Assembly (NCBI GenBank): GCA_965198655.1
Contig: OZ240668.1
Coordinates: forward strand, 2,542,001-2,606,000
DNA: 64,000 nucleotides
Reading direction: 5' to 3'
Source of the DNA: Lichenicola sp965198655
GTDB taxonomy: Bacteria; Pseudomonadota; Alphaproteobacteria; Acetobacterales; Acetobacteraceae
Each line of letters begins with the position of its first letter. Position 1 is the stretch's first letter. The position numbers and the translations under genes were made by a program. The notes below the pieces were generated by a model. That model was not told the DNA's origin. It did no database searches and saw only the letters and a list, made by a program, of their open reading frames with translations. Of this stretch, positions 1 through 8,623 are shown piece by piece.

Positions 1-742
1 AGAAGAACCGGTACCAGGCGGTCTCCTTGGAGGTGATCACCTGCGCCAGGCGCGCCTCGCCGAACGCCTTGTTGCCGACGAAGCTGACCTTGCGGATCAG
101 GGTCAGCTCGCCCTCGGTGATCTGGAAGATCACGTCCACCCGGTTGTGCGACAGGCGGATGATCTGCGGCGTTACGGTGACGGCGTAGCGGCCCTTCTGG
201 GCATACAGGTCGAGGATCTTCTGCCGGTCGCGGCTGGCCATCTCCGGCGTGTAGACGGCGCGCGCACGCAGCTCGATCTCCTTGCGCAGGTCGTCGTCCT
301 TCGCGGCGTGGTTGCCCTCGAACGAGATGCGGTTGACGATCGGGTTCTCGACCACCACCACCACCAGCGTGTCGCCGGTGCGGTGCAGCGTCACGTCGCG
401 GAACAGCCCGGTGGCGTAGAGCGTCTTCAGGCTGCGGTCGAGCTCCTCCTGGTTGAACGGCTCGCCCGCCTGCACCACCAGGTAGGACAGCACGGTGCCG
501 GTCTCGATGCGGGAATTGCCTTGCACCTGGATCGACCGGATGGTGCCCCCGGACTCCGCCGGCTCGGAGGACGGACGATGCCGGGTGCTGCCGCGACGCG
601 CCGGATGGTGGCGCACCCCCGCCCCGGTGGCCTGGTCGGAGGCTGGGGCTGGGACCTGGGCTGGCGCGTCCTGGGCGGCTGCGGCAGCGGCGACGGGAAG
701 CAGGCAGACGGACGCGAGCAGAGCAGAGCGTTTACCGAACAA
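1..742 (-). CDS. bamA: Outer membrane protein assembly factor BamA (N-terminal part, cut by window edge)
   Basis: Only the N-terminal ~247 residues are visible; the beta-barrel lies beyond the left edge. The reading frame gives a signal peptide (hydrophobic stretch ending in a run of alanines, then Gln-Asp), a Pro/Ala-rich linker, and POTRA-type sequence beginning near GGTIRSIQVQGNSRIETGTV. BamA is the barrel-embedded core of the BAM complex that folds outer membrane proteins. No ATG is available in frame; I chose the TTG at 742 because it opens directly into the signal peptide and a GGGGGA stretch lies just upstream. It follows rseP on the same strand with a gap of about 190 bases, the usual alphaproteobacterial order. 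Family assignment is firm; the start is uncertain. Confidence 0.88.
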   Translation of the reverse strand, partial: MFGKRSALLASVCLLPVAAAAAAQDAPAQVPAPASDQATGAGVRHHPARRGSTRHRPSSEPAESGGTIRSIQVQGNSRIETGTVLSYLVVQAGEPFNQEELDRSLKTLYATGLFRDVTLHRTGDTLVVVVVENPIVNRISFEGNHAAKDDDLRKEIELRARAVYTPEMASRDRQKILDLYAQKGRYAVTVTPQIIRLSHNRVDVIFQITEGELTLIRKVSFVGNKAFGEARLAQVITSKETAWYRFF

Positions 743-929
743 GGCGACCCATCCCCCAGAGCTGCTTTCCGGGGCCGCCGCCCCCGATGGAGGTCCGCCG
801 CTCGCCCGGAGGCCGACCCGTCGCCACCGGACGATGACGAAATCGGGAGGCAGCACCCGCTGGCGCGGAGCTACCCGAATACCGAGCCCTTGCGCAAGCG
901 CGCTGCCGCGACCGCCGCACCCGGGCGGG

Positions 930-2054
930 TCATCCGATCACGTGGCGGAGCCAGCCGAACAGGCCGAACTGGGCCAGGTCGTTGACGGTGGCGAACAGGA
1001 ACACGCCGGCGATCAGGGCGAAGCCGGCGCGGAAGCCCGCTTCCTGAACGCCGCGCGACACCGGCCGGCCGCGCAGGGCCTCGATGGCGTAGAACACCAG
1101 CCGTCCGCCATCGAGGATCGGCACCGGCAGCAGGTTCACCATGCCGAGGTTGATGGACAGGATGGCCATGAAGGTCAGGAGGCTGGCGGTGCCGGCGGCG
1201 GCGAACTGCCCCGACATCTGCGCGATCCGGAGCGTGCCGCCGAGCTGGGAGGCGGCGACGTGGCCGGTGAGCATCTGCCACAGCCCGGCGACCCAGCTGG
1301 CGATGACCACCGCGGTGGTGTGGAACGCGGCCACCACCGCCTCGACCGGGCCGACGCGGCGCGGCGGCGGGGGCGCCGCCATCACGCCGAGCTGCCCGGT
1401 GGTCAGCCCGCCGGTGCCGCGCACGGTACCGAGGGCCGCGGACAGGTCCTGCTCGGCGCCGTCGCGACGCACGGTCAGCCGCACCGTGCGGCCTGGGCTG
1501 GCGGCGATCAGCCGCTGCAGGTTGCCGAAGCTGGCGATGGCGGTTCCATCCACCGCCTCGATCAGGTCGCCCTCCTTCAGCCCGGCGCGCTCGGCCGCAC
1601 TTCCCGAAGCGATGCCGCCCACGGTCGGCCGCATCATCGCCAGGTCGGACTGGTCGGCGGGCTTGCCCGCGGTCGCGAACACGGCGGCGAACAGCAGCAC
1701 CGCCAGGAGGAAGTTGAACACCGGGCCGGCGGCGATGACGATCGCCCGGCTCAGCACCGGCTTGTCGTGGAAGGTGCGCCCGGGCAGCCAGGCGGCGCGC
1801 ATCTCCGGGGTGGCGTCCTCCGGGCCCTCGAAGCCGTGCGGCTTCACGTAGCCGCCGATCGGCAGCACGCACAGGCGCCATTCGGTGCCGACCCGGTCGC
1901 GCCAGCGCAGCAGCGGCCGGCCGAAGCCGATGGAGAACACCTCGACGTGGACGCCACGCCAGCGCGCCGCGAGGTAGTGGCCGAGCTCGTGCACGAACAC
2001 CAGCACGCCGAGCACGAACAGGGCGGCGAGGACGGTACGGAGGAAATCGGGCAT
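930..2054 (-). CDS. rseP: RIP metalloprotease RseP (site-2 protease)
   Basis: 374 residues. The zinc-binding HExxH motif (HELGH, residues 22-26) sits in the first transmembrane helix. A PDZ domain follows in the middle, and the second conserved motif, NLLPVPILDGG, ends near residue 317. These define a site-2 protease of the inner membrane that cleaves anti-sigma factors and leftover signal peptides within the membrane. The open frame continues upstream into dxr, but the ATG at 2054 is the natural start because it opens directly into the first membrane helix. The gene lies between dxr (31-base gap) and bamA in the envelope cluster. Confidence 0.93.
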   Translation of the reverse strand: MPDFLRTVLAALFVLGVLVFVHELGHYLAARWRGVHVEVFSIGFGRPLLRWRDRVGTEWRLCVLPIGGYVKPHGFEGPEDATPEMRAAWLPGRTFHDKPVLSRAIVIAAGPVFNFLLAVLLFAAVFATAGKPADQSDLAMMRPTVGGIASGSAAERAGLKEGDLIEAVDGTAIASFGNLQRLIAASPGRTVRLTVRRDGAEQDLSAALGTVRGTGGLTTGQLGVMAAPPPPRRVGPVEAVVAAFHTTAVVIASWVAGLWQMLTGHVAASQLGGTLRIAQMSGQFAAAGTASLLTFMAILSINLGMVNLLPVPILDGGRLVFYAIEALRGRPVSRGVQEAGFRAGFALIAGVFLFATVNDLAQFGLFGWLRHVIG

Positions 2055-2085
2055 GGGCAGCCTTCCAGGGCTCAGGCGCGGGGGC

Positions 2086-3255
2086 TCAGGCGGCGCGGGC
2101 GGCGGCGTGACGGGACGCCTGGGCTTCGGCCTGTCGCCGCGCCTCCGCGTCCCAGTGCAGCACCGCCTCGATCGTTTCGGCGGGTGCGGCACCCAGCCGG
2201 TCCAGCACCGCCTCGACCAGGCGGGCGATGTCGAGAAACCCGATCCGACGGTCGAGGAACGCGTCCACCGCGACCTCGTTGGCCGCCGACAGGATGGCCG
2301 GCGCCGCACCGCCCGCGCGCAGGGCGGCGCGGGCCAGGCGGAGGGCGGGGAAGCGCACCGGGTCGGGTGCCTCGAAGTCGAGCCGGGCGATTCGAAGGAG
2401 GTCGAGGCGCGGGCTGTTGGTGGCGATGCGCCCGGGCCAGGCCAGGGTGTGGGCGATCGGGATGCGCATGTCGGCGGCACCCAGCTGCGCCAGCACGCTG
2501 CCGTCGGCGTACTGCACCAGCCCGTGCACCACCGATTGCGGATGCACCAGAACGTCGATCCGCTCCTCGGGCAAGCCGAAGATGCGCGCCGCCTCGATCA
2601 CCTCCAGCCCCTTGTTGAACATGGTGGCGGAGTCGATGCTGATCTTCGCCCCCATCGACCAGGTCGGGTGACGCAGCGCCGCTTCCGGGCCGGCGCGCTC
2701 CATCTCCTCCAGGCTCGCGGTGCGGAACGGGCCGCCGGAGGCGGTGAGCACGATCTTCTCGACCTGCCGCTCCTGCCGGTCGGCCAGGGCCTGGAACACC
2801 GCGTTGTGCTCGGAATCGACTGGCAGCAGGGTGGCGCCGGCTTCCTTCACCGCGCGCAACATCACGTCGCCGGCGCAGACCAGCGCTTCCTTGTTGGCGA
2901 GTGCCACCGTGCGGCCGCCGCGTATGGCTTCGAGCGTCGGCGCCAGCCCGGCGGCGCCGGTGATCGCCGCCATGGTCCAGTCCGCGGGTTCCGCCGCCGC
3001 CTCGCACACCGCGTTCCTGCCGCCGGAGACGCGTATGCCGGTGCCGTCCAGCAGGTCGCGCAGCGCGGGCAGCCCGTTCTCGTCGGCGATCACCGCGTGG
3101 TCCGCCCGGAGCGCCCTCGCCTGCTCCGCGAGCCTGGGGACGTTGCGGCCGCCGACCAGAACCGCGACGCGGTAGCGCTCGGGGGCCTGCAGCAGCAGGT
3201 CGACCGTGCTGCCGCCGATGCTGCCGGTGCTGCCCAGGATGGATACGCTCTTCAT
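2086..3255 (-). CDS. dxr: 1-deoxy-D-xylulose 5-phosphate reductoisomerase
   Basis: 389 residues. Dxr converts DXP to MEP with NADPH, the committed step of the non-mevalonate isoprenoid pathway. The N-terminus has the NADPH-binding GSTGSIGGST loop (from residue 8), then ALANKEALVCAG (about 119-130) and the metal and substrate motif VDSEHNAVFQ with D147 and E149. The ATG at 3255 starts one base after the TGA of cdsA, which indicates translational coupling; longer in-frame starts run back into the cdsA tail and were dropped. Its product pathway feeds the undecaprenyl synthase encoded two genes upstream. Confidence 0.95.
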   Translation of the reverse strand: MKSVSILGSTGSIGGSTVDLLLQAPERYRVAVLVGGRNVPRLAEQARALRADHAVIADENGLPALRDLLDGTGIRVSGGRNAVCEAAAEPADWTMAAITGAAGLAPTLEAIRGGRTVALANKEALVCAGDVMLRAVKEAGATLLPVDSEHNAVFQALADRQERQVEKIVLTASGGPFRTASLEEMERAGPEAALRHPTWSMGAKISIDSATMFNKGLEVIEAARIFGLPEERIDVLVHPQSVVHGLVQYADGSVLAQLGAADMRIPIAHTLAWPGRIATNSPRLDLLRIARLDFEAPDPVRFPALRLARAALRAGGAAPAILSAANEVAVDAFLDRRIGFLDIARLVEAVLDRLGAAPAETIEAVLHWDAEARRQAEAQASRHAAARAA

Positions 3256-3256
3256 G

Positions 3257-4210
3257 TCAGGAGATCCCGCGGGCCGACGGGCCCGATGCATGAGGCCCGC
3301 GGGCCGACTGGCCCGACGCATGAGGAAGGTCGAAGGCATACCAGAAGCCGGCGCCCTGCGGCGCCGCGAGGGACAGCAGGGCGGCCACCGGTGCGGCGGC
3401 GAGCAGCCCGTCGAACCGGTCCAGCAGGCCGCCATGGCCGGGGATCAGCCGGCCGGAATCCTTGACCCCGCTGCGGCGCTTGAACGCGCTCTCGGCGAGG
3501 TCGCCAGCCTGCGATGCCAGGCCCAGCAGCAGCGCAGCACCCAGCCCGCGCCCGGCCACCGGCAGCAGTGCAGTCCCGTGGCGCCAGGCCGGCGGCACCG
3601 GCAGCAGCAGCGCCAGCACGGCGCCCACCAGCACGGCGCCGAGCAGGCCGCCGAGCGAGCCCGACCAGGTCTTGCCGGGCGAGATGCGCGGCGCCAGCTT
3701 CGGCCCGCCCAGCGCGCGGCCGGCGAGATAGGCGAAGCTGTCGCTCGACCATACCACCAGCACCACGAACAGCACGCTGTCCCACCCGGTGCCGACGCCG
3801 TCGCGCAGCCAGAGCAGGGACAGCCCGGCCAGGCCGATCGTCACCGTGCCGATCGCCACCGCCGGGCCCAGCAGCACCGGGGCCGCCAGCATCAGCACCG
3901 CGTCGAGCCAGCGTCCGGGGACGAGGGCGGCGAGGCAGGCGACCGACGGCCAGGCCAGCAGCACCACGGAGCGCAGGCTGCGCCGGGGATGGCGCAGCAG
4001 GCCCGCCCACTCCAGCCCGGCTCCGGCCAGCCCCAGCATTACCAGCAGCGCGAACAGCCAGCCGCCGATGGCGATGCAGGCGAGCCCGAGCGGCGCCAGC
4101 AGGCCGGCCGACAGCAGGCGCAGGCGCAGGTCGCGCCAGCTCCGGCCGGGAGCCTGCGGCTCGGCCGGTACCCCCGCCCCCACCTGCCCCTTGGCACCCG
4201 CCTTCACCAC
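3257..4210 (-). CDS. cdsA: Phosphatidate cytidylyltransferase
   Basis: 317 residues from a GTG at 4210, one base after the uppS stop. A polytopic inner membrane protein that makes CDP-diacylglycerol from phosphatidate and CTP. The family signature SAFKRR..KDSG..PGHGG..DR is complete at about residues 241-268. Residues 33-120 look hydrophobic and membrane-spanning. The last ~20 residues are a duplicated decapeptide (HASGQSARGP then HASGPSARGI) produced by a 30-bp tandem repeat; this tail is unusual and probably dispensable. A second GTG three bases downstream is an equally possible start. Confidence 0.93.
   Translation of the reverse strand: MVKAGAKGQVGAGVPAEPQAPGRSWRDLRLRLLSAGLLAPLGLACIAIGGWLFALLVMLGLAGAGLEWAGLLRHPRRSLRSVVLLAWPSVACLAALVPGRWLDAVLMLAAPVLLGPAVAIGTVTIGLAGLSLLWLRDGVGTGWDSVLFVVLVVWSSDSFAYLAGRALGGPKLAPRISPGKTWSGSLGGLLGAVLVGAVLALLLPVPPAWRHGTALLPVAGRGLGAALLLGLASQAGDLAESAFKRRSGVKDSGRLIPGHGGLLDRFDGLLAAAPVAALLSLAAPQGAGFWYAFDLPHASGQSARGPHASGPSARGIS
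3266..3325. repeat. 30-bp tandem repeat inside the 3' end of cdsA
   Basis: Two head-to-tail copies, 3266-3295 and 3296-3325, differ at two positions. In the cdsA frame each encodes ten residues, so the duplication keeps the frame and lengthens the protein tail. It stops a few bases short of the cdsA stop and the dxr start. Confidence 0.85.
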
Positions 4211-4211
4211 G

Positions 4212-5042
4212 TCAGCCAGGACGGGCGCCGTAGCGGCGCTCGCGCCGGGTGAACTCCTCGATCGCCTGGACGAGGTGGCGCGCGTCGAAGTCGGGCCACA
4301 GCACGTCGAGGAACACCAGCTCGGCATAGGCCGACTGCCAGAGCAGGAAGTTGGACAGCCGGCACTCGCCGCTGGTGCGTATCACCAGGTCCGGATCGGG
4401 GATGCCGTCGGTGGACAGGTAGCGGGCGAAGCCGGCCTCGTCGAGCGCGTCCGGGCTGAGCGCGCCGGCCTGGGCTGCCTCGGCGACGCGCCGCGCCGCC
4501 TGCAGGATCTCGGCCCGCGCGCCGTAGGACAGCGCCACGATCAGGGTCAGCCGGGTGTTCGCGGCGGTGAGGCGCTCGGCGTTGTCCAGCTCGGCGCGTA
4601 TCTCCGGGCCGAACCGCTCGTGCTCGCCGATCACCCGCACCCGCACGCCTTCGCGGTGCAGCTCGGCGATCTCGCTGCGCAGGTAGTGCCGCAGCAGGGC
4701 GGTGAGGTCGGTGACCTCGTCGGCCGGACGGCGCCAGTTTTCCGACGAGAACGCGTACAGGGTGAGCCAGCGGACCTTGTTCTCGATCGCCGCCCGGATG
4801 CAGCGACGCACCGCCTGCGCGCCGGCGCGGTGGCCCGCCACGCGCGGCAGGCGGCGGCCGGCAGCCCAGCGGCCGTTGCCGTCCATGATGATGGCGACGT
4901 GGTCCGGACGACGCGTGCCGCCATTGGCGGCGACCGGCACCGGCGGTGCCGGGGCCTGGTGCGCCGGCGCGGGCCCGGGCCGGGACGGTGCCGGGGCTGG
5001 GACGGGTGCTGGCTCGGTCAGGACGGGTTCCGGCTCTGCCAA
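4212..5042 (-). CDS. uppS: Isoprenyl transferase / undecaprenyl diphosphate synthase
   Basis: 276 residues as called. Condenses isopentenyl diphosphate onto farnesyl diphosphate to give the C55 carrier of peptidoglycan synthesis. Conserved: IIMDGNGRWA (catalytic Asp at residue 54), YAFSSENW, and RTSGECRLSNFLLWQ near the C-terminus. The first ~40 residues are a Pro/Ala-rich extension not seen in typical ~230-250 residue homologues. The start used is a TTG at 5042, three bases after the frr stop; a GTG at 4940 would give a family-length protein and is a serious alternative. Downstream the stop is one base from cdsA. Confidence 0.92.
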   Translation of the reverse strand: MAEPEPVLTEPAPVPAPAPSRPGPAPAHQAPAPPVPVAANGGTRRPDHVAIIMDGNGRWAAGRRLPRVAGHRAGAQAVRRCIRAAIENKVRWLTLYAFSSENWRRPADEVTDLTALLRHYLRSEIAELHREGVRVRVIGEHERFGPEIRAELDNAERLTAANTRLTLIVALSYGARAEILQAARRVAEAAQAGALSPDALDEAGFARYLSTDGIPDPDLVIRTSGECRLSNFLLWQSAYAELVFLDVLWPDFDARHLVQAIEEFTRRERRYGARPG

Positions 5043-5045
5043 GTG

Positions 5046-5609
5046 TCAGACCTGCTTGATCTCGCGGTCCTTGTCCGCGAGGCTGTCGTCGATCCGCTTC
5101 ACGTAGGAGTCCGTCAGCTTCTGCACCGCGTCGGACCAGTCCTTGACGTCGTCCTCGCCGATCTCGCCCTTCTTCTCGTACCCCTTGACTTGGTCCATGC
5201 CGTCGCGCCGCACGCCGCGCACGGCGATCTTGGCGTTCTCGGCGTAGCGGCCGGCGGCCTTGGCCAGTTCGACGCGGCGCTCGGCGGTCAGCATCGGGAT
5301 CGGCACCCGCACGATCTGGCCGTCGGCGGACGGGTTCAGCCCCAGCCCGGCGTCGCGGATCGCGCGCTCCACCGCCCCCACCAGGGTGCGGTCCCAGACC
5401 TGCACCGTGATCATGCGCGCTTCCGGCACCGCGATGGAGCCGACCTGGGTGATCGGCACCTCGCCGCCATAGGCCTCGACCCGCACCGGCTCCAGCAGCG
5501 CCGGGCTGGCGCGGCCGCTGCGCAGGCCGGCGAAGTCGCGGCGGAGCGTTTCCAGCGCGCCGTCCATGCGTCGCGTCAGGTCCTGCGTCAGTGCGTTCTG
5601 GTCGGCCAC
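5046..5609 (-). CDS. frr: Ribosome recycling factor
   Basis: 187 residues. RRF splits post-termination ribosomes together with EF-G. The sequence matches the family end to end, including LRSGRASPALLEPVRVEAYG, the VPIPMLTAERRVELAK stretch and the helical C-terminus with KGYEKKGEIGEDDVKDW. I chose the GTG at 5609 because a GGGAG ribosome binding site lies about ten bases upstream and it gives the normal family length; the longer GTG at 5648 would add 13 unconserved residues. Sits between pyrH and uppS as in most alphaproteobacteria. Confidence 0.95.
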   Translation of the reverse strand: MADQNALTQDLTRRMDGALETLRRDFAGLRSGRASPALLEPVRVEAYGGEVPITQVGSIAVPEARMITVQVWDRTLVGAVERAIRDAGLGLNPSADGQIVRVPIPMLTAERRVELAKAAGRYAENAKIAVRGVRRDGMDQVKGYEKKGEIGEDDVKDWSDAVQKLTDSYVKRIDDSLADKDREIKQV

Positions 5610-5648
5610 GGCGGGTACTCCCGAAGACGTGCGGATCGGCGGCGGCAC

Positions 5649-6401
5649 TCAGGCCGGATCGACGATCCGGGTGAAGCGGCCCTCGCCGCGCATCACCTTG
5701 GCGAAGGCGCCGGGGGCATGGATGTTGAACACGATGATCGGCAGGTTGTTCTCGCGCGCCAGGCTGATCGCGGCCGCGTCCATCACGTTCAGGTCCTGCG
5801 ACAGCACGTCGAGATAGCTGAGCTCGTCGAAGCGGGTCGCGTCGGGGTTGCGGCGCGGGTCGTCGGAGTACACCCCGTCCACCTGTGTGCCCTTGAACAG
5901 GGCGGAACAGTCCAGCTCGGCGGCGCGGAGCGCGGCCGCGGTGTCGGTGGTGAAGAACGGGTTGCCGGTGCCGGCGGCGAAGATCACCACCCGGTTCTTC
6001 TCCATGTGCCGCATGGCGCGCCTGCGGATGTAGGACTCCGCGACCCCCGGCATCTGGATCGCCGACATCACCCTGGTGTCGACGCCGACCCGCTCCAGCG
6101 CGTTCTGCATCATCAGGGCGTTGATCACGGTGGCCAGCATGCCGGCGTAGTCGCCCTGGGCCCGGTCCATGCCGCGTGCGGCGGCGGCGATGCCGCGGAA
6201 GATGTTGCCGCCGCCGATCACCAGCCCGACCTCGATGCCCATGGCGTGCACGCTGGCGACATCGGCGGCGATGTTGGACACGGTCTCGGGGTCGAGGCCG
6301 AAGCTGCCCTCGCCCATCAGCGCCTCGCCGGACACCTTCAACAGCACGCGCCGGTAGGAGGCCGGGATCGAGGGGTCGGCGTTACGGTCGGGTCCGGTCA
6401 T
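5649..6401 (-). CDS. pyrH: UMP kinase
   Basis: 250 residues. Phosphorylates UMP to UDP in pyrimidine nucleotide synthesis. Amino acid kinase fold: RVLLKVSGEALMG, GLVIGGGNIFRG, and FAAGTGNPFFTTDTAAALRA are all present. It is the first gene of the run ending in bamA. The genes usually upstream in relatives (rpsB-tsf) are missing; a divergent gene follows after ~240 bases, which should contain the cluster promoter. The ATG at 6401 is unambiguous. Confidence 0.95.
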   Translation of the reverse strand: MTGPDRNADPSIPASYRRVLLKVSGEALMGEGSFGLDPETVSNIAADVASVHAMGIEVGLVIGGGNIFRGIAAAARGMDRAQGDYAGMLATVINALMMQNALERVGVDTRVMSAIQMPGVAESYIRRRAMRHMEKNRVVIFAAGTGNPFFTTDTAAALRAAELDCSALFKGTQVDGVYSDDPRRNPDATRFDELSYLDVLSQDLNVMDAAAISLARENNLPIIVFNIHAPGAFAKVMRGEGRFTRIVDPA

Positions 6402-6643
6402 CGATCCTCGCGGCGTGGCGGCCCACCCGGTACGGCCCGGTTGGCGGGTTTCTCATAATGCCCAGGTCCGGTGCCCACAAGCGCCGTGATGCGCTGTCCG
6501 GGCGGACACGCCAGCCGAAGCCGCGGACGGGAAAAGCCAGCGGGCTCGTTGTCGCGGCGTCCGTCATCGACACTTCTCGGACCTGCGACTCTCGCGCCCA
6601 TGTCGCTTAAGGTGACGAGGCAACAGCGTAGGGGCCAAGCGAC

Positions 6644-7618
6644 GTGTTCACGCTCGAAGAGCTGGAAGCGGCCCAGGACGAGATACACCGGTCGTTTCCT
6701 GGCACGCCGCAATATGCCTGGCCGCTGCTCGCTGAACGGGTCGGCGCGGAGGTGTGGGTCAAGCACGAAAATCACACGCCGACCGGTGCGTTCAAGGTGC
6801 GGGGCGGCCTGGTTCATGTCGGGCGCCTGAACCGCGGTGGCATGGTGCGGAACGGACTCGTCTCCGCCACCCGCGGCAATCATGGACAGTCGATCGCCTA
6901 CGCCGGACGTAAGTTCGGCGTGCCCGTGACCATCGTGGTCCCGCACGGCAACAGCGTGGAGAAGAACGCCGCGGTGCGGGCGTTGGGGGCCCGGCTGGTT
7001 GAACACGGCTCGGACTTCGACACCGCCCGCGTGGAGGCCGCGCGCTTGGCAGAAGAGCAGGGCTTGCGGTTCGCACCCTCCTTCCACCCGGACCTGGTGC
7101 TGGGCGTTGCGACGTGGGCGCTGGAGCTGTTCCGGGGTGCCCCACCGCTCGACACGTTGTATGTGCCGATCGGCCTGGGCTCGGGGATCTGCGGCGCCAT
7201 CCTCGCCCGCGACCTGCTAGGGTTGGCAACGGAGATCGTCGGTGTCCAGAGCGCCCACGCCCCGACCTATGCCCGCTCGCTTGCCGAGGGGCGTCCGGTG
7301 GAGCTGGACAGCGCGAACACGATGGCGGACGGGCTCGCCGTGCGCATCCCCGATCTCGACGCCCTGGCCATCATCAGGAGCGGCGCATCACGGATCGTGA
7401 CCGTGACGGACGAAGAGGTCGCGGCGGCGATCCGAGCCTACTGGTCCGACACGCACAACCTTGCGGAAGGCGCCGGCGCCGCGCCGCTCGCGGCTCTCCT
7501 CAAGGAACGGGCCATCCAGGCCGGGCGCCGGGTCGGCATCGTGCTATGCGGGGGCAATATCGACCTGGAGCTGTTCCGGCGGTGGGTGCTGGGCGACGGG
7601 CGCACTCCTCTGACTTGA
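6644..7618 (+). CDS. PLP-dependent threonine dehydratase-like enzyme
   Basis: 324 residues, fold type II PLP enzyme of the serine/threonine dehydratase family. The Schiff-base lysine lies in TPTGAFKVRGG (K51), the phosphate-binding glycine loop in PIGLGSGICG, and SATRGNHGQSIAYAGR matches the substrate loop. There is no C-terminal ACT domain, so it resembles the catabolic or hydroxyamino-acid ammonia-lyase branch rather than biosynthetic IlvA. Exact substrate (threonine, serine, hydroxyaspartate) cannot be told from sequence. Start is GTG at 6644 with GTAGGGG upstream. Stands alone, divergent from pyrH and convergent with era. Confidence 0.85.
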   Translation: MFTLEELEAAQDEIHRSFPGTPQYAWPLLAERVGAEVWVKHENHTPTGAFKVRGGLVHVGRLNRGGMVRNGLVSATRGNHGQSIAYAGRKFGVPVTIVVPHGNSVEKNAAVRALGARLVEHGSDFDTARVEAARLAEEQGLRFAPSFHPDLVLGVATWALELFRGAPPLDTLYVPIGLGSGICGAILARDLLGLATEIVGVQSAHAPTYARSLAEGRPVELDSANTMADGLAVRIPDLDALAIIRSGASRIVTVTDEEVAAAIRAYWSDTHNLAEGAGAAPLAALLKERAIQAGRRVGIVLCGGNIDLELFRRWVLGDGRTPLT

Positions 7619-7696
7619 CCGCGGCAGGGGCTGCCCGTCATCCCGCCAAGGACCAGGTTCCGCCGACAGCCGCACTCCATCCGCCACGTCGACCGG

Positions 7697-8623
7697 TCAG
7701 TCCAGGTTGTCCAGCCCGATCGCCCGCAGCCGCGCCCCTTCCTCGTCCCAGCCGGCGCGTTCCTTGACGTTGAGGAACAGGTGACACGGCCGCTCCAGCA
7801 GCGAGGACAGCCCGTGCCGCGCCTTGGCGCCGATCTCCTTGATGCGGCTGCCGTTCTCGCCGATCAGGATCGCCTTGTGGCCGGCGCGCGACACGTAGAT
7901 CGTGGCCTCGATCCGCACCGAGCCGTCGGGGCGCTCCTGGAAGCTCTCGGTTTCCACCGTGCAGGAATAAGGGATCTCCTCCTGGGTCTGCAGGAAGATC
8001 TGCTCGCGCACCAGCTCGGCCGCCAGCAGCCGGTCCGGCAGGTCGGTGAGGTCGTCCTCCGGATACAGGAACGGGCCCTCCGGCAGCGCCATCGCCAGCG
8101 CGTCGAGCAGGTCGTCCAGCCCGTCGCCCTTGCGGGCACTGACCATGTACACGTGCTCGAACGAGACCAGCTCGGCCAGCGCCTTGGTCAGCGGCAGGAG
8201 CTGGCCGCGCTCCACCGCGTCGGTCTTGTTCAGCACCAGCCAGGTGCGGCGGCGCACCGTGCGCAGACGCTCGGCGATCACGCGCACGCCGTCGGTCAGG
8301 CCCTTCTGGCTGTCCACCAGAAGCAGGGTGATGTCGGCATCGTCCGAGCCGGTCCAGGCGGCGGCGACCATGGCGCGATCGAGCTTGCGCCTGGGCTTGA
8401 AGATGCCCGGCGTGTCGACCAGCAGGAGCTGGCTCGCCGCCCCCGCCACCCGGCGCACCAGGATGCCCAGCACCCGGAACCGGGTGGTCTGCGCCTTCGG
8501 GCTGACAATGGACAGCTTGGCGCCGGTCAGCCGGTTGAGCAGGGTCGACTTGCCGGCGTTGGGGGCGCCGACGATGGCGACGAAGCCGCAGCGCTCGGTG
8601 GGTGCAGCGGGATCCGCGGTCAC
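7697..8623 (-). CDS. era: GTPase Era
   Basis: 308 residues. Era binds the 3' end of 16S rRNA and assists 30S maturation. N-terminal GTPase: G1 GAPNAGKST (residues 19-27), G3 DTPGIF, G4 NKTD. C-terminal KH domain with ILIGENGSRIKEIGAKAR. The GTG start at 8623 overlaps the rnc stop as GTGA, so translation is coupled to rnc. Last gene of the rpoZ-era run. Confidence 0.96.
   Translation of the reverse strand: MTADPAAPTERCGFVAIVGAPNAGKSTLLNRLTGAKLSIVSPKAQTTRFRVLGILVRRVAGAASQLLLVDTPGIFKPRRKLDRAMVAAAWTGSDDADITLLLVDSQKGLTDGVRVIAERLRTVRRRTWLVLNKTDAVERGQLLPLTKALAELVSFEHVYMVSARKGDGLDDLLDALAMALPEGPFLYPEDDLTDLPDRLLAAELVREQIFLQTQEEIPYSCTVETESFQERPDGSVRIEATIYVSRAGHKAILIGENGSRIKEIGAKARHGLSSLLERPCHLFLNVKERAGWDEEGARLRAIGLDNLD

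Noticed and set aside
495..2618. Long plus-strand open frames opposite rseP and dxr
   Set aside because: Antisense shadows caused by high GC; compositionally Arg/Gly/Ala-rich with no domain, while the minus strand encodes clear proteins.
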